A model generated the notes under the pieces. It was not told where the DNA came from and ran no database searches. It was given only the letters and a program-made list of their open reading frames with translations. A stretch of 48,965 nt of DNA from Aquibium carbonis (GTDB lineage: Bacteria > Pseudomonadota > Alphaproteobacteria > Rhizobiales > Rhizobiaceae). Position numbers and translations under genes: made by a program. Location of the stretch: contig NZ_RWKW01000027.1 of assembly GCF_003970795.1 (NCBI RefSeq), positions 1-48,965 of the forward strand, written 5' to 3'. This document shows, in pieces, positions 9,268 through 18,950 of the stretch; the stretch's first letter is position 1, and every line of letters begins with the position of its first letter.

Positions 9268-9286
9268 CGTTCACTATTGTTGAACG
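9268..9286. promoter_or_regulatory. Candidate operator upstream of doxX
   Basis: A perfect 6-bp inverted repeat, CGTTCA-N7-TGAACG, about 83 bp upstream of the doxX start. The symmetry and spacing suit a dimeric regulator, but no regulator gene lies next to it and I cannot name the family. The original upstream neighbour may have been displaced by the IS insertion just beyond. Confidence 0.3.
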
Positions 9287-9329
9287 ATGGCGGGGTGTCG
9301 TAGATGGTAGACCTCGTGCATCGCCCGTC

Positions 9330-9352
9330 ATCCTCGGGCTTGTCCCGAGGAT
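9330..9352. repeat. REP-like palindrome
   Basis: ATCCTCGGG-CTTGT-CCCGAGGAT, a perfect 9-bp stem with a 5-nt loop. The first 17 bases recur exactly at 9421-9437 directly left of the IS, and in inverted form with one change at 10705-10721 directly right of it. This is a dispersed intergenic repeat of a kind common in rhizobial genomes. Confidence 0.8.
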
Positions 9353-9437
9353 CTGCCAACCGGAGGGCCATGTGCCACAAATTCTCACCGACGACGAGGG
9401 TGGTTGACAGGCGAATGTGGATCCTCGGGCTTGTCCC

Positions 9438-10704
9438 ACTGCTGTCCGGTTTAAGTATCTGGACAAGGTGCATGACATTGATTCTACTCGGTTTCAGACG
9501 TTTCGCGGCGTTTGGACACGAGCAGGGAGCAATGTCATGCGGCACGACAATAGCGTTTTTCACAGCCTTCAGAAGCACATTCCTTGGTGCGTGTTCGACG
9601 CTCTGGTGGAAAAGCACCGAACCGACAGGCGGGTTCGGCGGCTGGACACGAAGAGCCAGTTGCTGGCGCTGCTGTTTGGCCAGTTGTCCGGCGCAGCCAG
9701 CCTGCGCGAGATCGAGGCGGGCCTGGCAAGCCACGCCAGCCGGCTCTATCATCTGGGAGCCAGCCCCGCCGCGCGCTCGACGCTGGCGGACGCCAATGCG
9801 AAGCGGTCGTGGCAGGTCTTCGCCGAGCTGTTCGCCCACATGGCCAGGACGGCCTGCCGCAACACGCGCCGCCATCTGGCCGACGCCGCCTGCCTGCTCG
9901 ACGCCACGCGGATCGAACTCGGCGGCGCGAGCGCCGGCTGGCTGAGCGCGCAGAACGGCCGCCGCGCGGTGAAGCTGCACATCGCCTACGACCTGGCCGT
10001 GCAGGCTCCGCTCAGCGCCGAGATCACCGACCAGAAGGTCGCCGACGTCACACCCGCCAAGACGCTTCCGATCACCCCCGGAATGACCTATGTGTTTGAT
10101 CTCGCTTACTATGATTATGGCTGGTGGGCGCGGCTCGACGCACAGGGCTGCCGCTTCGTCACCCGTCTGAAGGTCCACACCACGATCGAGGCGGCGCAGC
10201 GACTCGCCTTGCCGGAAGGCTCCGACGTGCTGTCCGACCGCATCGGCTTCCTGCCGCAGCGCATGGCCGCATCGCGGCGCAATCCCTTCGCCGCCCCGGT
10301 GCGCGAACTGACCGTGCGCATCTCCATCGGCAAGATCATCCGCCTCGTCACCAACGATCTCGACGCGCCCGCGCAGGACATCGCAGACTTCTACGAGGCG
10401 CGCTGGCAGATCGAGCTCTTCTTCAAATGGATCAAGCAGAACCTCAAGATCGCCCGCTTCCTGGGAACCTCCGAGAACGCCATCCGCATCCAGCTCTTCG
10501 TGGCCCTCATCGCCTATCTGGTCCTGCGCGCCGCCCATGCCGCACAGAAGGCCGTCGCAAGACCGCTGACCTTCGCACGCCTCGTCCGCCTCAATCTCAT
10601 GCACCGCAGACCCATCGACGAACTCACCACACCGCCAAACCCGCCGAGGCCAAATCCCAACCAGATCAGCTTCGCTTTCCTGCAAAGCTGAACCGGACAG
10701 CAGT
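9438..10704 (+). mobile_element. IS4-family insertion sequence
   Basis: About 1.27 kb bounded by perfect 14-bp terminal inverted repeats (ACTGCTGTCCGGTT at 9438-9451 and its complement at 10691-10704) with one transposase gene. On both sides the symmetry continues another 17 bp (16 of 17 matching) into REP-like sequence. I find no direct target duplication at any boundary tried. The transposase frame is intact, so the element may be mobile. It sits between doxX and fumC and disrupts no recognisable gene. Confidence 0.85.
9537..10691 (+). CDS. IS4-family transposase with DUF4372 N-terminus
   Basis: A DDE transposase of 384 residues from ATG 9537 (MRHDNSVFHSLQKH); the frame is open further upstream, but that part overlaps the terminal repeat. 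Residues 1-75 match the DUF4372 domain of IS4-type transposases. The triad is visible as D122 (LLDATRIEL), D188 (YVFDLAYYDYG) and E293 in the Y-x2-R-x3-E-x6-K signature (YEARWQIELFFKWIK). No frameshift or internal stop. The stop codon overlaps the right terminal repeat by one base. Confidence 0.93.
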   Translation: MRHDNSVFHSLQKHIPWCVFDALVEKHRTDRRVRRLDTKSQLLALLFGQLSGAASLREIEAGLASHASRLYHLGASPAARSTLADANAKRSWQVFAELFAHMARTACRNTRRHLADAACLLDATRIELGGASAGWLSAQNGRRAVKLHIAYDLAVQAPLSAEITDQKVADVTPAKTLPITPGMTYVFDLAYYDYGWWARLDAQGCRFVTRLKVHTTIEAAQRLALPEGSDVLSDRIGFLPQRMAASRRNPFAAPVRELTVRISIGKIIRLVTNDLDAPAQDIADFYEARWQIELFFKWIKQNLKIARFLGTSENAIRIQLFVALIAYLVLRAAHAAQKAVARPLTFARLVRLNLMHRRPIDELTTPPNPPRPNPNQISFAFLQS

Positions 10705-10793
10705 GGGACGAGCCCGAGGATGACGCCGCGCAAGGGCACGATGGCCGGCGCGTGCGCCGAACCAAAGCAAGCCATCCCCGTCTTGCCCGATCC

Positions 10794-12194
10794 TCACCCC
10801 GGCTGCGTCATCAGTTCCGGCCGGACGATGCGGTCGTAATCTTCGGCCGTCACCAGGCCGGTCGCCAAGGCCTCCTCGCGCAGCGTGGTGCCGTTTTTGT
10901 GCGCCGTCTTGGCGATTTTTGCCGCCGCGTCGTAGCCGATCGTCGGCGCCAGCGCGGTGACCAGCATCAGCGAACGTTCCAGCGCCGCCTTGATGTTGTC
11001 CTCGCGCGCTTCGATGCCCGTCACGCAATTGTCGGTGAAGGAGCGCGCGGCATCCGACAACAGCTGCACCGACTGGAGGAAGTTGTAGGCCATCAGCGGA
11101 TTGTAGACGTTCAGCTCGAAATGGCCCTGGCTGCCGGCGAAGGTGATGGCGGCATTGTTGCCGAACACCTGCACGCAGACCTGCGTCAGCGCTTCCGACT
11201 GGGTGGGGTTCACCTTGCCGGGCATGATCGACGAGCCGGGCTCGTTCTCTGGCAGCGACAGTTCGCCCAGGCCCGAACGCGGGCCGGAGCCCAGGAAGCG
11301 GATGTCGTTGGCAATCTTGAACAGGGCCGCCGCTGCGGCGTTGATGGCGCCGTGGCTGAACACCATGGAGTCGTGCGCGGCCAGCGACTCGAACTTGTTG
11401 GGCGCGGTCACGAAGGGCAGGCCGGTGATGGCGGCGATGCGCTCGGCCACCTTTTCCGCGAAACCGATGGGGGCATTGAGGCCGGTGCCGACCGCCGTGC
11501 CGCCCTGGGCCAGTTCGCAAAGGCCCGGCAGCGTCAGTTCGATGCGCCTGATGGACGATGCGACCTGCGCGGCATAGCCGGAGAACTCCTGGCCGAGCGT
11601 CAGCGGGGTTGCGTCCTGCGTGTGGGTGCGGCCGATCTTGACGATGTGGTCGAAGGCCTTGGCCTTCTCGTCGAGCGCGGCATGCAGGTGCTTCAGCGCC
11701 GGCAGCAGGTCGTGCACGATCCGCTCGGCGCAGGCCACGTGCATGGCCGTCGGATAGGTGTCGTTCGACGACTGGCTCATGTTGACGTGATCGTTGGGGT
11801 GCACCGGCTTCTTGGAGCCCATCACGCCGCCAAGCATCTCGATGGCGCGGTTGGAGATCACCTCGTTGGCGTTCATGTTGGACTGGGTGCCGGACCCGGT
11901 CTGCCAGACCACCAGCGGGAAATGCTGGTCGAGCTTGCCGTCGATCACCTCCTGCGCAGCCTTCACGATCGTTTCGCCGATCGTGGGGTCGAGCCGGCCG
12001 AGCGCCATGTTGGCTTCGGCGGCCGCCTGCTTGACGATGCCCAGCGCGCGCACGACCGAGAGCGGCTGCTTTTCCCAGCCGATCTTGAAATTGCCCAGTG
12101 ATCGCTGCGCCTGCGCGCCCCAGTAGCGGTCTGTGGCGACTTCGATCGGCCCGAACGTGTCGGTCTCGGTGCGGGTGGCGCGGGCGTCGGTCAT
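10794..12194 (-). CDS. fumC: Class II fumarate hydratase
   Basis: Heat-stable, iron-free fumarase that interconverts fumarate and L-malate in the TCA cycle. It has 466 residues, full length. Signatures include the [17 protein letters not shown] loop (seen as [14 protein letters not shown]), the SSNDTYPTA motif, [10 protein letters not shown], and the superfamily signature [10 protein letters not shown] near residues 317-326. The ribosome site AGGAG lies 6 nt before ATG 12194. Divergent from a TRAP transporter gene, a plausible pairing if that transporter carries C4-dicarboxylates. The IS lies about 90 bp past its stop. Confidence 0.97.
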   Translation of the reverse strand: MTDARATRTETDTFGPIEVATDRYWGAQAQRSLGNFKIGWEKQPLSVVRALGIVKQAAAEANMALGRLDPTIGETIVKAAQEVIDGKLDQHFPLVVWQTGSGTQSNMNANEVISNRAIEMLGGVMGSKKPVHPNDHVNMSQSSNDTYPTAMHVACAERIVHDLLPALKHLHAALDEKAKAFDHIVKIGRTHTQDATPLTLGQEFSGYAAQVASSIRRIELTLPGLCELAQGGTAVGTGLNAPIGFAEKVAERIAAITGLPFVTAPNKFESLAAHDSMVFSHGAINAAAAALFKIANDIRFLGSGPRSGLGELSLPENEPGSSIMPGKVNPTQSEALTQVCVQVFGNNAAITFAGSQGHFELNVYNPLMAYNFLQSVQLLSDAARSFTDNCVTGIEAREDNIKAALERSLMLVTALAPTIGYDAAAKIAKTAHKNGTTLREEALATGLVTAEDYDRIVRPELMTQPG

Positions 12195-12393
12195 GGCGGG
12201 CTCCTGGGGACGATGTGAGCGAGGGGGTAGCGTGCAGGCGGATGCGCTTCAAGCGCAGATTGCCGGTGGACTCCTGTCAAATCGATTCAATTCACGCGGC
12301 CAAGTGCTTGAGTTCGCTTCGCTGGGGCGGGGCCGGGTGGCGCCTCTCGGCGTGGTGACCGGGCAACCCCTGCAAGGCAATCCACGCCTTCGC

Positions 12394-12422
12394 TTGATTT
12401 CCTCGTCCATCCTGCCGATACT
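12394..12422 (+). promoter_or_regulatory. Candidate sigma-70 promoter for the TRAP operon
   Basis: TTGATT (12394-12399), a 17-bp spacer and GATACT (12417-12422), each matching its consensus at four of six positions, about 125 bp before the dctP-like start. The remainder of the 352-bp divergent gap with fumC (12195-12546) contains no frame I would call a gene and no clear sigma-54 site. Confidence 0.4.
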
Positions 12423-12546
12423 CTTTTCGAGGATCGAAGAAAAGGAGGAGCGACACCCGGCAAAGATCGGGACATTGCCCACAAAAAACAGGAACAAGGG
12501 GCGGGAGGAGCCGCGCCTTCAACAGTTCTCTCGGGAGGAGACAGTC

Positions 12547-13527
12547 TTGAAAACCAACAAAATCCTGGTCGCCATGGCCAGCACCGCCGCCGTTTGCCTT
12601 GCGGGCGCGGCGCCCGCCTTTGCCGAGACCGCGCTCAAGTGGGCGCATGTCTATGAGGTGAGCGAGCCCTATCACACCTGTGCGGTCGCCGCCTCCGACA
12701 AGCTGAAGGCGGCGACGGACGGACGCTATTCGGTTGAGGTCTTCCCGGCTTCCTCGCTCGGCAAGGAATCCGACATCAACGAAGGGCTCGGGCTGGGCAC
12801 CGTCGACATCATCTACACCGGCCAGCTGTTCGCCGGGCGCTCCTACGGTCCGATTGCCATCGGCGGCGCGCCGTTCATGTTCCGTGACTACGATCACTGG
12901 GACAAGTATCGCAACTCCGATCTCTTCACGCAGCTTGCCGACGGCTACAAGAGCGCCACCGGCAACCACATCACCTCGATGACCTATTACGGCGAGCGCC
13001 ATGTGACGTCCAACGTGCCGATCGACAAGCCGGAGGATCTGAAGGGCCTGAAGATCCGAGTGCCGGATGCGCCGCTCTACATGATGTTCCCCAAGGCAGC
13101 GGGCGCCAACCCGACGCCGATCGCCTTCGCCGAAGTCTATCTCGCGCTGCAACAGGGAACGGTGGACGCGCAGGAGAACCCGCTGCCCACCATCCAGGCC
13201 AAGAAGTTCCACGAGGTGCAGAAGCACATCAACCTCACGGGCCACATCACCGACGCGTTGCTGACGATCGTCGGCGGCCCGGCCTGGAACGCCATGGACG
13301 CGGCCGATCAGCAGGCTCTCGAGGCGGTGCTCGACGAGACGTCGGATTGCGCGACCGGGCAGATCATCGAATCCGAGAAGAGCCTCGTCCAGTGGTTCCG
13401 CGACGAGGGCGTGGACGTTCGCGAGGTTGATCGGGGGCCGTTCCGCGAGGCGACGATGACCCTGCACAACGGGCCGGACGCAACCTGGGATCAGGCCACC
13501 TACGATACCTTGCAGGCCATCCAGTAG
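12547..13527 (+). CDS. TRAP transporter substrate-binding protein (DctP family)
   Basis: Periplasmic solute receptor of a tripartite ATP-independent transporter. It has 326 residues from a TTG start at 12547, chosen because GGAGGAG ends 6 nt upstream and a clean signal peptide follows (MKTNKILVAMASTAAVCLAG, cleavage after AFA at about residue 26). The mature part has the DctP fold signature LKGLKIRVPDAPLY, whose arginine binds the substrate carboxylate in this family, and AFAEVYLALQQGTVDAQENPLPTI. The carboxylate substrate is not identifiable. Divergence from fumC hints at a C4-dicarboxylate. Followed after a 304-bp gap by the two membrane subunits. Confidence 0.93.
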   Translation: MKTNKILVAMASTAAVCLAGAAPAFAETALKWAHVYEVSEPYHTCAVAASDKLKAATDGRYSVEVFPASSLGKESDINEGLGLGTVDIIYTGQLFAGRSYGPIAIGGAPFMFRDYDHWDKYRNSDLFTQLADGYKSATGNHITSMTYYGERHVTSNVPIDKPEDLKGLKIRVPDAPLYMMFPKAAGANPTPIAFAEVYLALQQGTVDAQENPLPTIQAKKFHEVQKHINLTGHITDALLTIVGGPAWNAMDAADQQALEAVLDETSDCATGQIIESEKSLVQWFRDEGVDVREVDRGPFREATMTLHNGPDATWDQATYDTLQAIQ

Positions 13528-13742
13528 GCTGCACGCAGGCCCCTTCGGCCGCCGACGTCCCGCGTCGGTGGTCGCAAGGCCGCCGTTCGTGATCAGCCGG
13601 AGACCGGGCTCCGGTTTCCGGTCGTCATGCGGCTGCGGCCATCGGGGATGGGTTTGCTGCGATGCGTCCGGCCGATGCGCGCGCTTTCGTGCGCGTCACG
13701 GCCGATCCGGATCCATGGCGCTTGCAGACCCCTTGCCTTCTC

Positions 13743-13773
13743 GCATGTCCCCGTCCTGCGGCCGGGGACATGC
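13743..13773 (+). promoter_or_regulatory. Strong hairpin between TRAP receptor and membrane genes
   Basis: Perfect 10-bp stem GCATGTCCCC / GGGGACATGC with an 11-nt loop, in the 304-bp gap between the dctP-like and dctQ-like genes. It has no U-run. It may stabilise the 3' end of the receptor mRNA, so that receptor is made in excess over the membrane subunits. A smaller stem (CCGGAG/CTCCGG, around 13598-13615) precedes it. Nothing else in this gap looks functional. Confidence 0.5.
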
Positions 13774-13831
13774 CTGGCAGATTGCTTGCGGCGCCGTCCT
13801 GCGTCGCCCGGCTTCCTTTGCGGAGATCAAT

Positions 13832-14380
13832 ATGCGGCAAAACCCGACCGAAACCGGCGTTGAGGTGGACGAGAGCGAGCGGCTGGACGATCTCCAGCCG
13901 CAGGACGCCATCGTGTTCCTTGTTTTCTGGACCTTGGCCGTCGTGGTGTTCCTGCAGTTCTTCACGCGCTACGTGCTCAACAATTCGCTGGGCTGGACCG
14001 AGGAAATCGCCCGCTACCTCCTGATCGGGGTCACCTTCGTGGGGGCGGTCACGGCGGTTCGCAAGGAAAGTCATATCGCCGTCGAACTGGTCTACCGCTG
14101 GCTGCCCCGGCGGGCGCGGTTTGCCTTGCAGATCGCCGTCGATCTGGTGGCGCTTGCCTTCTACGGCATCACGGCCTGGCTTTGCGTGACGCTGGCGCAG
14201 CGCACCCAGCAGATGATGGGCGCGATCGACCTGCCGAAATCGATCGTCTACTGGGCGGTCGCGGCCTGCTTTGCCGCCATGACCGTCTATGGCGCGGTGG
14301 TCCTCGTGCGCCACCTGCGCACCGGCACCAGCCGTCTCGTCGATCCGGAGCGGTTCGCCGCGACCGGCCCAACCCTCTAG
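13832..14380 (+). CDS. TRAP transporter small permease (DctQ family)
   Basis: Small four-helix membrane subunit of the TRAP transporter, 182 residues from ATG 13832 with GGAG 8 nt upstream. Hydrophobic segments lie near residues 25-45, 62-78, 100-122 and 138-160. RYVLNNSLGWTEEIARYLLI matches the conserved DctQ region. An in-frame ATG further upstream would add an arginine-rich stretch with no family support. The stop is 14 bp before the large permease. Confidence 0.9.
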   Translation: MRQNPTETGVEVDESERLDDLQPQDAIVFLVFWTLAVVVFLQFFTRYVLNNSLGWTEEIARYLLIGVTFVGAVTAVRKESHIAVELVYRWLPRRARFALQIAVDLVALAFYGITAWLCVTLAQRTQQMMGAIDLPKSIVYWAVAACFAAMTVYGAVVLVRHLRTGTSRLVDPERFAATGPTL

Positions 14381-14394
14381 AGCGGCGACCGATC

Positions 14395-15675
14395 ATGCTC
14401 CTGACCCTGCTCTTCGTCCTGCTTCTCGTGATGCTCCTGCTCGGGGTCCCGGTGGCCATCGCACTCGCGGGCGCCTCGGCCGTCTTCATCTTCATCGACG
14501 GACGCATTCCCGACGTCGTGGTCGTCCACCGGATGATCAACGGGGTGGATTCCTTCCCGCTGCTCGCCGTGCCCTTCTTCATCCTCGCCGGCAACCTGAT
14601 GAACTCGGCCGGCATCACCGAGCGCATCTTCGATTTCGCCAAGGCGCTGGTCGGCTGGATGCGCGGCGGGCTCGGCCACGTCAACATCGGCGCCTCGGTC
14701 ATCTTCGCCGGCATGTCGGGCGCGGCGGTGGCCGATGCCGGCGGGCTCGGCGCCATCGAGATCAAGGCCATGCGCGACGCCAACTACGATCCCGGCTTCG
14801 CCGTCGGCATCACGGCGGCGTCCTCGACCATCGGCCCCATCATCCCGCCCTCTCTGCCCATGGTCATCTATGGCGTGGTGGCTGGAGCCTCGATCGGGCA
14901 GCTGTTCGCGGCCGGCTTCGTGCCGGGACTGATCATGGCCGTCTCGCTGATGATCATGGTGGCGATCTACGCCCGCCGGCACGGCTACGCGCGCGATCAG
15001 GCCTTTTCGATCCCGGTCCTCGGCATCACCTTCGTGCGCGCCTTCCTCTCGCTGATGACGCCGGTCATCATCGTGGGCGGCATCCTGTCGGGCGCCTTCA
15101 CGCCGACCGAAGCCGCCATCGCAGCCTGCGTCTGGGCGCTGTTTCTCGGCCTCGTCGTCTATCGCACCCTGTCCCTGCGCCGTTTCCTGCGTGTTTCGTT
15201 CGACACGATCGAGACGACCGCCGTCGTGCTCTTCATCGTCGCCTCGGCCTCGATCTTCGCCTGGATTCTCGCCTCCAACCGGGTGCCGGAGCATTTTGCC
15301 GCGCTGCTGCTCACCGTGTCGGAAAACCCGATCATCGTGCTCCTGCTGATCAACCTGATCCTGCTCGTCGTCGGCTGCTTCCTGGAGACGGTGGCGGCGA
15401 TCACCATCCTCGTCCCGGTGCTGCTGCCGATCGCCGTCAAGGTCGGCGTCGATCCGGTCCATTTCGGCGTGATCGTCGTGCTCAACCTGATGATCGGCCT
15501 TTTGACGCCGCCGGTCGGTCTGGTGCTCTATGTGCTTGCGCGAGTCTCGAAGGTGCCGTTCGAGCGCTGCGTGGTCGCCACCGCGCCGTTCCTCGTGCCG
15601 CTGGCGATCGTGCTCGTCCTCGTCACCTTCGTCCCGTCGATCACGCTCTGGCTGCCGACGCTGCTGTATCGGTGA
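14395..15675 (+). CDS. TRAP transporter large permease (DctM family)
   Basis: The substrate-translocating TRAP subunit, 426 residues from ATG 14395, fully hydrophobic with about 12 segments. DctM signatures: the N-terminal LLLGVPVAIALAGAS, AVPFFILAGNLMNSAGITER, and SSTIGPIIPPSLPMVIYG. The C-terminal TPPVGLVLYV motif is also present. It is read directly after the small permease, so the two are separate rather than fused. Coupled to ion gradients in this family. Confidence 0.94.
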   Translation: MLLTLLFVLLLVMLLLGVPVAIALAGASAVFIFIDGRIPDVVVVHRMINGVDSFPLLAVPFFILAGNLMNSAGITERIFDFAKALVGWMRGGLGHVNIGASVIFAGMSGAAVADAGGLGAIEIKAMRDANYDPGFAVGITAASSTIGPIIPPSLPMVIYGVVAGASIGQLFAAGFVPGLIMAVSLMIMVAIYARRHGYARDQAFSIPVLGITFVRAFLSLMTPVIIVGGILSGAFTPTEAAIAACVWALFLGLVVYRTLSLRRFLRVSFDTIETTAVVLFIVASASIFAWILASNRVPEHFAALLLTVSENPIIVLLLINLILLVVGCFLETVAAITILVPVLLPIAVKVGVDPVHFGVIVVLNLMIGLLTPPVGLVLYVLARVSKVPFERCVVATAPFLVPLAIVLVLVTFVPSITLWLPTLLYR

Positions 15676-15708
15676 GGGGAATCCGCCGCCGCCTCAGGGC
15701 GACTTGGG

Positions 15709-16110
15709 CTATTCGACGATCTCACGGCGTGCGGCACTCGCCAGGAAGGCCGAGCGGGTCTGTTTGCGGGCCTTTGCCGCCGCATCGATGGCGTCGAGCA
15801 GGCCGAGATCGAAGGAAACGTTGATCCGAGCCGTCGAACCGCGATCGCGCACCAGAGGCACGATCGTGGTCATGGCGCCCTGTCGGTCCTCTTCGAGATC
15901 CGGATCGGACATGATGGCGTCGAAGTCGCGCGGTGGGGGGACGGGGTCGCCGTCCGCTTCCAGTATGCGGACATGGCCGGAAAGCGCCTCGACGGCGTGC
16001 TGCACCGCCTCGTCGATCGTATCCCCTGCCGAAATGCAGCCGGGGAGATCTGGGAAGCTCACGCCATAGACGCTGTCGGGTTCCTTGTGAATGAAGGCGA
16101 TGTATCGCAA
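15709..16110 (-). CDS. hicB: HicB antitoxin
   Basis: Antitoxin partner of HicA, 133 residues. Residues 1-60 form the partial RNase H-like HicB domain (MRYIAFIHKEPDSVYGVSFPDLPGC), which binds and blocks the toxin. The C-terminal 40 residues (ARINVSFDLGLLDAID onward) look like a ribbon-helix-helix DNA-binding segment, suggesting operon autoregulation. The start is TTG at 16110, the only start consistent with the family N-terminus; it lies 4 bp after the hicA stop. The operon is toxin-first, as is usual for hicAB. Confidence 0.92.
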   Translation of the reverse strand: MRYIAFIHKEPDSVYGVSFPDLPGCISAGDTIDEAVQHAVEALSGHVRILEADGDPVPPPRDFDAIMSDPDLEEDRQGAMTTIVPLVRDRGSTARINVSFDLGLLDAIDAAAKARKQTRSAFLASAARREIVE

Positions 16111-16114
16111 CTTG

Positions 16115-16312
16115 CTACTTCTTCTGCATCAACCCCGCCTGCTTCAGAACCGATCGTATGGTTCCCATCGGGATATCCTTACGCGGGTGGGGAACGGTTA
16201 CCTTCCCGGGCTTCGACGGATGCTTGAAATGGTGATGCGATCCGGTCACTCCGATCTCGAACCAGCCATCATTTTCCAGCAGTTTGATGAGGGCACGGCT
16301 GTCGCGTTCCAT
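16115..16312 (-). CDS. hicA: HicA mRNA interferase toxin
   Basis: A small dsRBD-fold ribonuclease of 65 residues that degrades mRNA independently of the ribosome when free. The catalytic histidine lies in GSHHHFKHPSKPG (residues 24-36), followed by the typical VPHPRKDIPMGTIRSVLKQAG. ATG at 16312 with GGAG a few bases upstream. The pair and its flank are somewhat AT-richer than the neighbouring genes, which fits acquisition by transfer. Confidence 0.93.
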   Translation of the reverse strand: MERDSRALIKLLENDGWFEIGVTGSHHHFKHPSKPGKVTVPHPRKDIPMGTIRSVLKQAGLMQKK

Positions 16313-16322
16313 TCCCGTCTCC

Positions 16323-16338
16323 GTGTAAGATAATACAC
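16323..16338 (-). promoter_or_regulatory. Candidate hicAB operator and promoter
   Basis: A perfect 5-bp inverted repeat GTGTA-N6-TACAC starts 11 bp upstream of hicA. On the minus strand it overlaps TATTAT, a good -10 hexamer; no good -35 is visible. A dimeric ribbon-helix-helix HicB binding here would block transcription. About 60 bp further upstream is a perfect 7-bp hairpin (16397-16415) of unknown role. The rest of 16313-16477 shows no gene. Confidence 0.4.
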
Positions 16339-16477
16339 ACGATCGGCGACAGCAAGATGCGCGCCGAACAGACGCACATATCTAACGTATCCGTTTGGTC
16401 GGCGTCATGCCGACCCTGACGGGCATTACTTTCCCCTTCGAAATATGCATCGGGAGTGATCCGCAGTCGACGTAAAA

Positions 16478-16503
16478 AAAGGCGGCCCTTGCGAGCCGCC
16501 TTT
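16478..16503 (-). terminator. Intrinsic terminator of groESL
   Basis: A 9-bp stem (AAAGGCGGC / GCCGCCTTT) with an 8-nt loop, followed on the minus strand by seven T in a row counted from the stem base. It lies about 75 bp past the groEL stop codon. Two further G/C-rich hairpins without U-runs sit between it and the gene. Confidence 0.85.
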
Positions 16504-16576
16504 CCATGTCTGCGTGGCTGGTTCCCCGGCCGGAGCCGGGGAGGGGCCGGTCCTCGGGCGAGCCCGAGGGCGGGAC

Positions 16577-18232
<1,656 letters not shown>

Positions 18233-18300
18233 TTAGCTCCTCAACAGTTTCGACCGGTCGTCGGACCTGGCCGTGGATCAGATTTCGATCAGGGCTCGGC

Positions 18301-18597
18301 TCAGCCGATGATGCCCATGATGTCGGATTCCTTCATGATCAGCAGGTCTTCGCCGTTGAGCTTGACCTCGGTGCCCGACCACTTGCCGAAAAGCACGCGG
18401 TCGCCGGCCTTCACGTCCAGCGGAACCAGCTTGCCGCTCTCGTCGCGCGCGCCGGAGCCGACGGCGATGATCTCGCCTTCCTGCGGCTTTTCCTTCGCGG
18501 TGTCGGGAATGATGATCCCGCCCTTGGTCTTCTCTTCAGACTGGACCCGGCGGACCACCACACGATCGTGCAGCGGGCGGAAATTCGTTTCTGACAT
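18301..18597 (-). CDS. groES: Co-chaperonin GroES
   Basis: 10-kDa lid of the GroEL chamber, 98 residues from ATG 18597 ([17 protein letters not shown]), with GAGGA 7 nt upstream. The mobile-loop region ([18 protein letters not shown]) and the C-terminal [16 protein letters not shown] are intact. A start further upstream at 18666 would run into the CIRCE operator and is rejected. Confidence 0.97.
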   Translation of the reverse strand: MSETNFRPLHDRVVVRRVQSEEKTKGGIIIPDTAKEKPQEGEIIAVGSGARDESGKLVPLDVKAGDRVLFGKWSGTEVKLNGEDLLIMKESDIMGIIG

Positions 18598-18655
18598 TTT
18601 GGTATCCTCGATGCGGATGATGGAATTATCTTCCGTCCGGCGTGACCGGACTGCG

Positions 18656-18682
18656 TTAGCACTCACCGCGAGGGAGTGCTAA
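18656..18682. promoter_or_regulatory. CIRCE operator (HrcA site)
   Basis: A perfect match to the CIRCE consensus: TTAGCACTC (18656-18664), a 9-bp spacer, GAGTGCTAA (18674-18682). HrcA bound here represses groESL and releases it on heat shock. It lies between the promoter -10 and groES. Confidence 0.97.
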
Positions 18683-18691
18683 CGCGCCGCT

Positions 18692-18720
18692 CAGATAGGC
18701 GCGATACGCTTGGCTGTCAA
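18692..18720 (-). promoter_or_regulatory. groESL promoter
   Basis: On the minus strand: perfect -35 TTGACA (18720-18715), a 17-bp spacer, and TATCTG (18697-18692). With its flanks (CTTGAC and CCTATCT) it also fits the alphaproteobacterial heat-shock sigma factor RpoH pattern, so both RpoD and RpoH may use it. CIRCE starts 9 bp downstream. The rest of 18721-18950 shows no gene. Confidence 0.8.
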
Positions 18721-18950
18721 GAGAAAGGGATGGCCTCGTCGCGCTCGTCGGAGTCGCTGGGAGCGCTTTGCCGGAGGCTTGCCGGGCGCAATCGCGAGAT
18801 CGGCGCCGCAGGACTTTCGGTCGGCCTCAGGTGGCGTCGGTCGACGGCGAAATCAAGGCCGCGGTCGCCGGCTTCTGCGAAGGATCCCGGCCTGCCGGCC
18901 GCGAAAGACCGGCGATGGACGCCGGCCCTGCCTCGGGCCTGCCTGCCCGC

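Noticed and set aside
7257..9407. 716-codon plus-strand frame across the acyl-CoA synthetase and doxX
   Set aside because: It is out of frame with the synthetase and antisense to DoxX, crosses the terminator and lacks any motif.
12195..12546. Sigma-54 promoter for the TRAP operon
   Set aside because: The nearest TGGC-type match lacks the GC element at the right spacing.
16397..16415. Perfect 7-bp hairpin upstream of hicA
   Set aside because: It has no T-run and no clear relation to either neighbour; noted only inside the hicAB operator entry.
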